From Acidipropionibacterium thoenii DSM 20276 (GTDB lineage Bacteria > Actinomycetota > Actinomycetes > Propionibacteriales > Propionibacteriaceae), in assembly GCF_000423445.1 (NCBI RefSeq), contig NZ_KE384019.1, positions 84,885 through 148,884 of the forward strand: a stretch of DNA of 64,000 nt. The letters run 5' to 3'. The translations under genes were made by a program, and so were the position numbers. The notes under the pieces were generated by a model. The model saw only the letters and a program-made list of their open reading frames with translations, made no database searches and was not told where the DNA came from. This document shows positions 34,748 through 42,633 of the stretch, in pieces; the stretch's first letter is position 1; every line of letters starts with the position of its first letter.

Positions 34748-35685
34748 TGCACTCGGGAAGAATGCTAGTCATGCTGGCTGGGGTCCTTGCCCTAGCCAGT
34801 ATGGCGACAGCCTGCTCCCGTGGCGGTGACACGGGCGGGAACGAGGCCTCGGTCTCCATCCCGGACAACCCGCCGCCCATCACCTCGCTGAGTCAGATCA
34901 AGGCCCCGATGGCCTCCTACATCCTCAGCCCCGAGGATGCGGCCACCCTTCAGAACGCCGTCATTATCGTCGCGAACAAGTGCTCTCTGCGGTTCGGTGT
35001 GGTGAGCAGCCAGAAACCAGACAACGTGCGACTGCCCAGCGATGCCTTGGAACTGGATGGACGCTACAGCACCGTCGTCTCGCTGGACGGGGCACGACAG
35101 TACGGTTACCAGCAGGACCCGCGGTACGCGGTGAAGGTGGACGACAAGGAGAAGGTGAAGGACGCGGCTCCGGCCAATCCGAAGGAGAGGGAGGTCTTCA
35201 ACGGAGTGACCGCTGACGGCCAGAAATCCTCCCTGAAGGACAAGAACGGCAACCTCCTGCCCCAGGGTGGTTGCTACGGTGAGGGTAACGCCGAGATCCA
35301 GGATCATGAGAAGGACTACTGGGCCGATCTCATCCATCTCTCGTCCGACGGTCTCGACAACGCTCTGGACCGGCTCGACAACGACTCCCGACTGCTCGAC
35401 GCCGAGAAGAAGTGGGCGGCGTGCATGAAGACCAAGGGATACACCTTCACCCACAAGGATGACGCCGTCCAGTCGGTGGCCGGGAAACCTCGCGCCCAGC
35501 AGGTCAAGGTGGCCGTCGACGACGCCACCTGCTCCCAGCAGATCAACTACTACGGCATCATGTACGCACTGGACACGGCCTACCAGAATCAGTACATCGT
35601 CGCGCACCAGGCGCAGTTCACGTCGGCCCAGAACGGCGTGCGCAAGGCTCTGGTGACCGCGCGCGGCATCATCGCGAAGGGCTAG
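34744..35685 (+). CDS. Lipoprotein of unknown function
   Basis: A 313-residue exported lipoprotein: MLVMLAGVLALASMATAC gives a signal peptide with the lipobox cysteine at about 24. The mature part is polar, Lys/Asp rich, with four more cysteines (NKCSLRF, GGCYGE, AACMKT, ATCSQQ) that could form two disulfides. WAACMKTKGYTF resembles a motif in other actinobacterial lipoproteins encoded beside MacAB-type systems. Start ATG 34744 or 34747. It lies between the crystallin-like gene and the MacA-like gene and is probably cotranscribed. The role may be substrate capture or an envelope sensor. Confidence 0.75.
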   Translation: MMHSGRMLVMLAGVLALASMATACSRGGDTGGNEASVSIPDNPPPITSLSQIKAPMASYILSPEDAATLQNAVIIVANKCSLRFGVVSSQKPDNVRLPSDALELDGRYSTVVSLDGARQYGYQQDPRYAVKVDDKEKVKDAAPANPKEREVFNGVTADGQKSSLKDKNGNLLPQGGCYGEGNAEIQDHEKDYWADLIHLSSDGLDNALDRLDNDSRLLDAEKKWAACMKTKGYTFTHKDDAVQSVAGKPRAQQVKVAVDDATCSQQINYYGIMYALDTAYQNQYIVAHQAQFTSAQNGVRKALVTARGIIAKG

Positions 35686-35716
35686 GTACCAGCAGGTGGA
35701 CGACGAGGGTGAGTTC

Positions 35717-37186
35717 ATGGCGGCCGGTCCGCGCCGGCGGCGAAGCGCCAGGGCAATCGCCGTCATGACTGTGATCGCGGTGGCTTTCCTGGCGGTCGGG
35801 CTGATCGCCGGCCATTTCCTCAAGTCGCCGGCCCAGCGCCAGGCCGACACCGCTCCACCTCCGGTCACGCCACTCACCGACACCGTCAAGAAGTCCGTCG
35901 TCACCCGGTCCGTGCCCTTCGGGGCGAGCCTCCAGCGAGGCATCAGGACCGACGTCACGTTGGACTCCGCAACGGGTGAGGATGCCGAACGCGCCGTGGT
36001 GAGCAGCCTCCGGGTCACGGAGGGCCAGAGCGTCCAAGGCGGCAGCGTCCTGCTGGAGGTGAGCGGGCGGCCGGTGATCCTGCTGCCCGGAGCCATGCCC
36101 TCATACCGGACCATCAGTCCCGGCGGCACCGGCCCCGACGTCGTCCAGCTGCAGAAGGCGCTCCGCTCGTTGCACTATCTCTCCGGCGAGGAGAGTGGCT
36201 TCGGCCCCGACACACAGGACGCTCTGGTGAGCCTCTACGGCAAGCTCGGTTACAAGGTCGCCAGCACCGGCAATGAAGAGGTGAAGGAGGCTCGCTCGGC
36301 CGTCGCCTCGGCCAAGGAGGCCGTCCAGTCCCGTCAGGACGACGTGGACACTGCGAGGATCGCGCTCACGCGAGCCCGCAGGCCGGCGGCTCAGTCGGTC
36401 CCCGCAGCATCCTCGTCCGGCTCCGCCACCTCCCAGGAGTCCGGCACCGACACCTCCCAGCAGGACGGCATCGTCGATGCCAGGAGGGCGCTGCGCTCGG
36501 CCGAACGGCAACTGGGTGAGGCCCAGGACACCCTCGCCGACGCCTCGACGGCCCTGGAACGGGCGCAGGCCAAGGCTGGGCCGACGCTGCCCCGCTCCGA
36601 GGTGGTCTTCGTGCCCTCGGTGCCCGCGACCGTCGCCTCGCTGTCCACCGCGGTCGGCAAGGAGGCGAGCGGCACCGCGTTCACTCTCGTGAGCGGTGCC
36701 CTGGTGGCGAGTGTCACCGGTCTCGATGCGGCTAGCGCGACGGGAGTCAAGGCGCGCCAGAGCGCCGAGATCGTCACCGACGACGGAGCCCGTCACGCAG
36801 CGGTGGTGTCCGCCGTCCAGATCACGACGGCCTCCTCCGGTCAGGACGGGCAGGGCCAGCCCGCGCAGACAGTCGAGGAGCAGGTCGGCATCGTCATCGC
36901 TCCGAGCGATCCGATCACTGCCGGGGAGGGTACCCAGGTGAGGGTCATCGTCAATACCGCGACCTCCCAGGCCCCGGTGCTCAACGTGCCCATCAGCGCT
37001 GTGGCGACCGGCGCCAGGGGAGATACCTCCGTCACCATCGTCGATAAGGGGACTCGACGCGTCGTGCCGGTGGTCACCGGCCTTCAGGGAGACGGACGTG
37101 TCCAGGTGAGCGGTCGCCTCTCCGAGGGAGACACCGTGCTTATCGGCGACTCCATCCAGCCCTCCTCCTCACCGAGCTCGAGATGA
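35717..37186 (+). CDS. MacA-like adaptor with peptidoglycan-binding domain
   Basis: A 489-residue protein with one N-terminal membrane helix (about 15-38). A PG_binding_1 domain follows (about 130-175, GTGPDVVQLQKALRSLHYLSG ... FGPDTQDAL), then an alpha-helical hairpin (about 185-290, Ala/Gln-rich with a Ser-rich interruption) and a lipoyl/beta-barrel region (PSVPATVASLST ... VPVVTGLQGDGRVQVSG). This is the Gram-positive form of a MacA/HlyD adaptor. ATG 35717 is preferred over GTG 35696, though both are weak. Its stop overlaps the ATPase start (ATGA). Confidence 0.82.
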   Translation: MAAGPRRRRSARAIAVMTVIAVAFLAVGLIAGHFLKSPAQRQADTAPPPVTPLTDTVKKSVVTRSVPFGASLQRGIRTDVTLDSATGEDAERAVVSSLRVTEGQSVQGGSVLLEVSGRPVILLPGAMPSYRTISPGGTGPDVVQLQKALRSLHYLSGEESGFGPDTQDALVSLYGKLGYKVASTGNEEVKEARSAVASAKEAVQSRQDDVDTARIALTRARRPAAQSVPAASSSGSATSQESGTDTSQQDGIVDARRALRSAERQLGEAQDTLADASTALERAQAKAGPTLPRSEVVFVPSVPATVASLSTAVGKEASGTAFTLVSGALVASVTGLDAASATGVKARQSAEIVTDDGARHAAVVSAVQITTASSGQDGQGQPAQTVEEQVGIVIAPSDPITAGEGTQVRVIVNTATSQAPVLNVPISAVATGARGDTSVTIVDKGTRRVVPVVTGLQGDGRVQVSGRLSEGDTVLIGDSIQPSSSPSSR

Positions 37187-37878
37187 TCGGTGCTCCTTCC
37201 GCCGTCGGTCCGGTGCTCGAGTTCGTGGCGGCGGGCCGCACCTACGCCGGCCCGCCGGAGGTCACGGCCCTGCATCCCTGCTCCCTGGTGATCGAACGCG
37301 GCGACCTGGTGACCGTGTGCGGGCCCAGTGGCTCCGGGAAGTCGACCTGGCTCAACCTGGCCGGGCTGCTAGACCGTCCCAGCACCGGCTCGGTCGTGGT
37401 CAATGCGGTGGACACCGGGCGGCTCAGTGCCGACCAGCGCACCGCGATCCGCGGCGGCTGGCTCGGTTTCGTGTTCCAGTCCTTCCATCTCATGGCGCAC
37501 CGCAGCGTGCTGGAGAACGTGTGCCTTTCGGGGCTGTACCGGTCGATGCCGCCGGCACGGCGATGGGAGCGGGCCAGTGAGGTGATCGAGAGCGTCGGGC
37601 TCGGCGCCCGCCTCAACGCGCCCGCCCGCAACCTGTCGGGAGGCGAGATGCAACGCACTGCCATCGCCCGCGCCATGATGAACAGTCCCCACCTCATGCT
37701 CTGCGATGAGCCCACCGGAAACTTGGACTCCCAGAACGGGGCCCAGGTGATCGATCTCCTTGACGAGCTCCACGACCAGGGGATGACCATCGTCATCATC
37801 ACCCACGATCCGGTGATCGCTCGGCACGGGGACCGCCAGATCCAGATCAAGGATGGTCGGGTCCATGAGATGGCGTAG
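37183..37878 (+). CDS. MacB/LolD-type ABC ATPase
   Basis: A 231-residue ATPase of the mechanotransmission (MacB/LolD/FtsE) group. Walker A is CGPSGSGKSTWLNL, Q-loop GFVFQSFHLMAHRSVLENV, signature LSGGEMQRTAIARA, Walker B LMLCDEPTGNLDS and H-loop ITHDP. It is translationally coupled to the adaptor before it (ATGA) and overlaps the permease gene after it by 14 bases. The ATPase powers periplasm- or envelope-side transport of peptides, antibiotics or lipoproteins. Confidence 0.92.
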   Translation: MIGAPSAVGPVLEFVAAGRTYAGPPEVTALHPCSLVIERGDLVTVCGPSGSGKSTWLNLAGLLDRPSTGSVVVNAVDTGRLSADQRTAIRGGWLGFVFQSFHLMAHRSVLENVCLSGLYRSMPPARRWERASEVIESVGLGARLNAPARNLSGGEMQRTAIARAMMNSPHLMLCDEPTGNLDSQNGAQVIDLLDELHDQGMTIVIITHDPVIARHGDRQIQIKDGRVHEMA

Positions 37879-39133
37879 GAGTGGGGCCGGGGCCGCGGAC
37901 GCCGGGCAGTCCCCTCAGCTGCCCCGCTCCACCATGAGGGCGGCCGACCTCTTCGCCGAGGCCCTCGCCGGCATCACTCAGCGGCCCGGACGCTCCGTCA
38001 TGACGGCCCTGGGCACGGTGCTCGGGGTGGCCGTCCTGGTGTGCGTGCTCGGACTCACCAGCTCCGCCGCCGCCCAGATCGGCAGCAGATTCGACCCGCT
38101 CACCGCCAACGAGGTCTCGATCACCGACCCTGGGGACGGGGTGACCGTCGCCTCTTACACCTTTCGGCCCGACGCCGAGCAGCGCGTGAAATCCATCAAC
38201 GGGGTGGAGGAGGCAGGCATCGGCTGGAGCCTTCACGACGTGAAGGGACAGGTCTCGCTCCTCCCGCCGCCCGGCACCACCGATCCGGACACGAAGTTGG
38301 CCTACATGGCCGCGTCCCCCGGTCTGCTCGCCGAGGCCGGTGCGACACTGTCCTCTGGGGCTTTGTACAACGACTGGCACGAGCGCACCGCCCAGCCGGT
38401 GGTCGTGCTGGGCCCCGGGGCTGCCCGACAGCTGTCCATCACGCGGGCCGCCGTCGGACAGACCATCTGGATGGACGGTCATCGCTTCTTCCTGATGGGC
38501 ATCCTGTCGAACACCCAGCGGCACGCGGAACTGCTCAATGCCGTCATCATCCCCAGTACGACCGCTCGTGCCCTGTTCGGAACGCCGACGGGGGCCGGCG
38601 CCTTCACCCTGTGGGCGCAGGTGCGCCCCGGGGCGGCGGCCGTGGTCGCGTCGCAACTCGCCGACGCGGTGAACCCCGATCTGGCCGGCACATACAAGGT
38701 GACGAAGCCCCCGGACATCTCCTCCCTGAAGGATCAGGTGAACACCGACATGGAGGGGCTGTTCCTGCTGCTGGCCGCGGTGAGCCTGGTGATCGGGATG
38801 GTGGGGATCGCCAACACCACCTTCGTGTCGGTCATCGAGCGCACCCCCGAGATCGGTCTGCGGCGGGCGCTGGGAGCACGGTCGCGACACATCCTCTCCC
38901 AGTTCCTCGTCGAGGCTGTGACGCTGGGCACCCTGGGCGGGCTGATCGGTGCGAGCCTGGGCACCGTCATCGTCGTGGCGACCTGCTGGGCGAAGCAGTG
39001 GACGGCCGTTCTGGACTGGCGCCTCGCGGTTCTCGGACCCGTCGCCGGCCTGCTGGTCGGCGGCCTCGCCGGCCTCTACCCGGCCAGCAGGGCATCCCGG
39101 ATCGAGCCGGTCGACGCCCTGCGGCAGAGCTGA
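37865..39133 (+). CDS. FtsX/MacB-type ABC permease
   Basis: A 422-residue permease with the four-helix FtsX topology: helix 1 (about 45-65, SVMTALGTVLGVAVLVCVLG), a large outer domain (about 75-300), then helices 2-4 with IGMVGIANTTFVSVIERTPEIGLRRALGA and the end ASRIEPVDALRQS. AAGGATGG lies 8 bases before ATG 37865; ATG 37853 and 37934 are alternatives. A broken paralog is at 30197-30437. With the ATPase and MacA-like adaptor it forms a tripartite-like efflux unit without an outer-membrane partner, as expected in a Gram-positive. Confidence 0.9.
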   Translation: MRWRRSGAGAADAGQSPQLPRSTMRAADLFAEALAGITQRPGRSVMTALGTVLGVAVLVCVLGLTSSAAAQIGSRFDPLTANEVSITDPGDGVTVASYTFRPDAEQRVKSINGVEEAGIGWSLHDVKGQVSLLPPPGTTDPDTKLAYMAASPGLLAEAGATLSSGALYNDWHERTAQPVVVLGPGAARQLSITRAAVGQTIWMDGHRFFLMGILSNTQRHAELLNAVIIPSTTARALFGTPTGAGAFTLWAQVRPGAAAVVASQLADAVNPDLAGTYKVTKPPDISSLKDQVNTDMEGLFLLLAAVSLVIGMVGIANTTFVSVIERTPEIGLRRALGARSRHILSQFLVEAVTLGTLGGLIGASLGTVIVVATCWAKQWTAVLDWRLAVLGPVAGLLVGGLAGLYPASRASRIEPVDALRQS

Positions 39134-39453
39134 CCGGTAGCAGGCGCCGTGGTCGGTCATCACCGCGGTGACCGTGTCGCCGATGCCGGCGAGGAACGCG
39201 TTCGCTCGGCCTGGGGCGGGAAGCCCTTCTGGCTGACCATGCTGCGACACCCGACCGCCGTCGGCAGGTCTCGGGTCTTGCCGCTGTCGTGGCCGGCGGC
39301 AAGCGGACGTGATCCGCTCGGGGAGTGCGAGGCCTTCGTCGAAGCGGCTCAGCCGCTCCGGCGTGGTCCTGCGGCGGTAGGCCCCTGCGCCGTGCACGCT
39401 CATCGCCAGTCGATGGATGCGGGCCGAGTCCGTCGGCCAGGGGGACCGCGCGC
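39134..39453 (-). mobile_element. Degraded transposase-like sequence
   Basis: The minus-strand reading includes ANAFLAGIGDTVTAVMTDHGACYRS, like the DDE integrase-core motif (VMTDNGSCYRS) of IS481-type transposases, preceded by RRTTPERLSRFDEGLAL. No intact start, other catalytic residues or terminal repeats were found. A shorter matching remnant follows the permease pseudogene at 30438. The end overlaps the permease stop in antisense. Likely an old IS fragment. Confidence 0.45.
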
Positions 39454-40353
39454 TCAACTGACCTGGATCGACTCCCGGGCGGCGTCCACCAGCTTCTGAC
39501 GGGCCGAGTCGCCGATCGTGGCGGAGTTGAAGTAGACCCCCATGAAGTCGCTCTGCCCGGTGTCCATCACCACGACGTCGACGACGTCGCCACGGACCTG
39601 GGGCAGCTGGGGGATCGTCACGTAGATCTCCGAGCGCACCCACCAGCCGGTGTGGCCATTGCGGTCGAACTCCTGCTGGGAGATCACCTTGGAGCCGGTG
39701 AAGCCCGAGTAGTACTGGGAGCTGGCGAAGCAGTCGGTCATCATCTGGGCTGCGGTCTTGGCATCGGAGAAGCCATCGGCGGCGGCCAGCTGACCCACCC
39801 CCGAGACACTCATCCATCCGGTGGGGCTGGCCACGTAGACGGTGTCGGTCTGCGAGGAGATGTTGCGCACCCAGGGCATGTCCAGTGCCTGATCCCCCCA
39901 GCCTGAGATGCGGGCCACCGAGATCCTGCCGGAGCGCAGCCGTCCGTCACTGGACCCGGCCGCCTTCGAGACATCTCCGCTGGGGCACTTGACCACCGAG
40001 GAACCCGCGCTGGGGGTGGCCGACTTCTCGTTCCAGGCCGAGACCGTGGGCGTCGAGGAGTTCTGATCGGGTTGGGCCAGCTGGCTGTTGTCCGGCTTGG
40101 GCCGCATCACCAGCCAACCCACCAGGACCAGCGCCAGGATCACCACGGCAGCTGCCAGCACTGCTCTGATGGGACCGCCGCTGCGCGGCGCACGCTCAGT
40201 GGTCAGGGTATCGGGGCTGGCCCCGGACCCGGAGCCGCCACCGGCCCCGCCCCGGCCGCCCATGGTGGTCTGATCGGTCCAGGCCTGGCCGTCGAACCAC
40301 CGGAAGCGATCCGGTGTTCCGTCGGGGTCTGGGTACCAACCTGCTCGGGCCAT
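39454..40353 (-). CDS. DUF2510 membrane-anchored protein
   Basis: A 299-residue protein. An N-terminal DUF2510 domain (residues 1-35, RAGWYPDPDGTPDRFRWFDGQ) is followed by a Gly-rich linker, one membrane helix (about 65-88) and an outer domain with two cysteines (VKCPSGD, DCFASS). The last part is strand-rich (GWWVRSEIYVTIP, GDVVDVVVMDTGQSDFMGVYF). Function unknown; such proteins are common in actinobacteria. The ATG at 40353 is the DUF2510 start. It is divergent from glnA2. A truncated copy lies at 33659-33960. Confidence 0.85.
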   Translation of the reverse strand: MARAGWYPDPDGTPDRFRWFDGQAWTDQTTMGGRGGAGGGSGSGASPDTLTTERAPRSGGPIRAVLAAAVVILALVLVGWLVMRPKPDNSQLAQPDQNSSTPTVSAWNEKSATPSAGSSVVKCPSGDVSKAAGSSDGRLRSGRISVARISGWGDQALDMPWVRNISSQTDTVYVASPTGWMSVSGVGQLAAADGFSDAKTAAQMMTDCFASSQYYSGFTGSKVISQQEFDRNGHTGWWVRSEIYVTIPQLPQVRGDVVDVVVMDTGQSDFMGVYFNSATIGDSARQKLVDAARESIQVS

Positions 40354-40457
40354 GGGGGTGAGTGTATGTGGCGAACTTGTGGGCGCCACCCCGGCGTACA
40401 TCCGAAAAACGCCGTCACGTTATGGGATTGCAACGTTTTGGCGGCAGACTGGCCCTC

Positions 40458-41792
40458 ATGAGCAGGCAGACCGAGTTCGTCCTGCGTTCCATGGAGGAGC
40501 GCAACATCCGATTCGTGCGACTGTGGTTCGCCGATGTCCTGGGATCGTTGAAGTCGGTGGCCATCCCGCCGACCGAGGTGGAGGGCGCCTTCGCCGAGGG
40601 AGTCGGCTTCGACGGGTCGGCCGTGGAGGGCTACACCCGGGTCTATGAGTCGGACATGGTGGCCCATCCTGATCCCGCCACCTTCCAGATGCTGCCCTGG
40701 CGGCAGGGCACCGGCACCGCCAGGATGTTCTGCGACATCTGCAATCCCGACGGGACCCCCAGTTATGTCGACCCCCGCTACGTCCTCAAGCGGGCCCTGG
40801 CGAAGGCTGCCGGCAAGGGGTTCACCTTCTACTGCCACCCCGAGATCGAGTTCTACCTGCTCACCGAGGATCACAAGGCCGGTACCAGGCCGCAACCGTT
40901 GGATGACGGTGGCTACTTCGACCACACCACCCTGGGCGCCGGCACCGACTTCCGTCGCGACTCCATCACGATGCTCGAGCAGATGGGGATCTCGGTGGAG
41001 TTCTCCCACCATGAGGCCGGCCCCGGGCAGCACGAGATCGATCTGCGGTACGCCGACGCGCTGACGATGGCCGACAACATCATGACCTTCCGGGTGGTGA
41101 TCCGCGAGGTCGCCGCACTGCGCGGTATCAGTGCCACCTTCATGCCCAAGCCCTTCACCGAGCACCCCGGGTCGGGGATGCACACCCACGTGTCACTGTT
41201 CGAGGGGGACAACAACGCCTTCTTCGACGCCTCCGACCCGACCCGGCTGTCGAAGATCGGCAAGCACTTCGTCGCCGGGCTGCTGCGCCACGCCCCCGAG
41301 TACACCGCGGTGACCAACCAGTGGGTCAACTCCTACCGGCGTCTCAACGGTGGCGGCGAGGCGCCCAGCTACATCTGCTGGGGACGCAACAACCGCTCGG
41401 CCCTGGTGCGGGTGCCGCTCTACAAGCCCGACAAGGCGGCCTCCGCGCGGGTGGAGATCCGCTCCATCGACTCGGCGACCAACCCCTACCTGGCCTACGC
41501 GATGATCCTGGCCGCCGGGCTGGACGGCATCGAGCACGAGATGGAGCTGCCCGAGGAGGCCTCCGACGACGTGTGGGGCCTCACCAGCCGGGAACGGGTG
41601 GCGATGGGGATCCGCCCGCTGCCGACCAGCCTGGACGAGGCGATCCGCTGCATGGAGGACTCCGAACTGGTCGCCGAGACCCTCGGCGAGCACGTCTACA
41701 GCTACTTCCTGCGCAACAAGAAGGCCGAGTTCGACGCCTACCGCAATCAGGTGACGCAGTTCGAACTGGATCGCTTCCTTCCGAACCTGTGA
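40458..41792 (+). CDS. glnA2: Glutamine synthetase, GlnA2 type
   Basis: Makes glutamine from glutamate, ammonia and ATP. The 444-residue GSI-alpha-like protein has the beta-grasp N-domain (SVEGYTRVYESDMV-like region), ATP-site motifs KPFTEHPGSGMHTHVSL and NRSALVRVP, and the glutamate loop NSYRRLNGGGEAPSYI. The place of the adenylylated tyrosine reads DDVWGLTSRER, so this enzyme lacks the GlnE target that GlnA1 keeps. ATG at 40458 is chosen by homology; the upstream frame is unlikely. It is in a cluster with glnE, glnA1 and thrE, as in mycobacteria. Confidence 0.93.
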   Translation: MSRQTEFVLRSMEERNIRFVRLWFADVLGSLKSVAIPPTEVEGAFAEGVGFDGSAVEGYTRVYESDMVAHPDPATFQMLPWRQGTGTARMFCDICNPDGTPSYVDPRYVLKRALAKAAGKGFTFYCHPEIEFYLLTEDHKAGTRPQPLDDGGYFDHTTLGAGTDFRRDSITMLEQMGISVEFSHHEAGPGQHEIDLRYADALTMADNIMTFRVVIREVAALRGISATFMPKPFTEHPGSGMHTHVSLFEGDNNAFFDASDPTRLSKIGKHFVAGLLRHAPEYTAVTNQWVNSYRRLNGGGEAPSYICWGRNNRSALVRVPLYKPDKAASARVEIRSIDSATNPYLAYAMILAAGLDGIEHEMELPEEASDDVWGLTSRERVAMGIRPLPTSLDEAIRCMEDSELVAETLGEHVYSYFLRNKKAEFDAYRNQVTQFELDRFLPNL

Positions 41793-41834
41793 CCTGGGTG
41801 CTGTCCGGGGCCCGCCCACCGAGCCGGGTTCCGA

Positions 41835-42578
41835 TCAGCTCAGGTCGACCACGGGCAGCATCTGGGCCATCGCGTCGACATGTGAGCCGGAGGCCTGAAT
41901 CCGGCCGGCGGCACGGGCGTCCTGCCAGCTGAGCAGCCCGGTGGCCAGCTGGACGAAGGTTCGCGGGTCGGTCTCGGCGACATTGGGCGGGGTGCCGCGG
42001 TGGTGATGCGGGCCCTGTCCGAAGGCCTCCAGCTGCACGGCGGTGGCCGGGGGGATCCGCATCTCGATGGTGCGGCCGCCGAATCGTCCCCCCAGTACCC
42101 CGGCCAGGCTGCGTGAGGCCGCGATCAGGCCGGCCCGGGGCACCGTCGCACCGGCCATCAGCCCGATCGCGCAGCACTCGATGGTCAGCTCCTCCAGCAC
42201 GGTGGCGGGCTCCACCGGGCCGGCCACCGCCCCGACCTGCTGCGGCAGCGGTGCGTCGAGGAGCCGGCCGAGTCGATCGCGCAGCACTGACAGCTGCCCC
42301 GCCAACCCCTCGGCGCCGCCGTCAGCAACCGCCTGGCCGGCGATCCGGTCCAGCTCGCCGGCCTGCTCGGCCCGGGCATCCAGCAGCTGCGTCAAGCTCA
42401 GGGCCGGGCCTTGGGCGGGCAGGCCGAGGGCCTGGACTCCAGCGGTGAGCACCACCATCAGGTGCGCCAGGCCAGCCTGGTCCACATCGGTGGCGATGAC
42501 GGCGTCAGCCACCTGGAGGCAACCCGAGGATGCCCGGCGTACCCTCCGGTCGTTGCGAGTTTTTGGGTCGACTGGCAT
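41835..42578 (-). CDS. Sterol carrier (SCP2-like) family protein
   Basis: A 247-residue protein. Its last 60 residues, HHHRGTPPNVAETDPRTFVQLATGLLSWQDARAAGRIQASG, match the SCP2-like end of actinobacterial 'sterol carrier family' proteins that often follow a DinB/MDMPI-like helical domain, here about residues 20-140. SCP2 folds bind lipids or acyl chains, but these short forms have no known ligand. Convergent with glnA2 and divergent from glnE, 55 bp away. Confidence 0.7.
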   Translation of the reverse strand: MPVDPKTRNDRRVRRASSGCLQVADAVIATDVDQAGLAHLMVVLTAGVQALGLPAQGPALSLTQLLDARAEQAGELDRIAGQAVADGGAEGLAGQLSVLRDRLGRLLDAPLPQQVGAVAGPVEPATVLEELTIECCAIGLMAGATVPRAGLIAASRSLAGVLGGRFGGRTIEMRIPPATAVQLEAFGQGPHHHRGTPPNVAETDPRTFVQLATGLLSWQDARAAGRIQASGSHVDAMAQMLPVVDLS

Positions 42579-42633
42579 GCCTGTGACGCTAGTCTCGGTT
42601 CCTGACCATTCGCCAGCTCGAGGAGGCGCCCCG

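Noticed and set aside
40362..40457. Longer N-terminus for GlnA2
   Set aside because: The added 32 residues resemble no glutamine synthetase, and the ATG at 40458 matches the family start.
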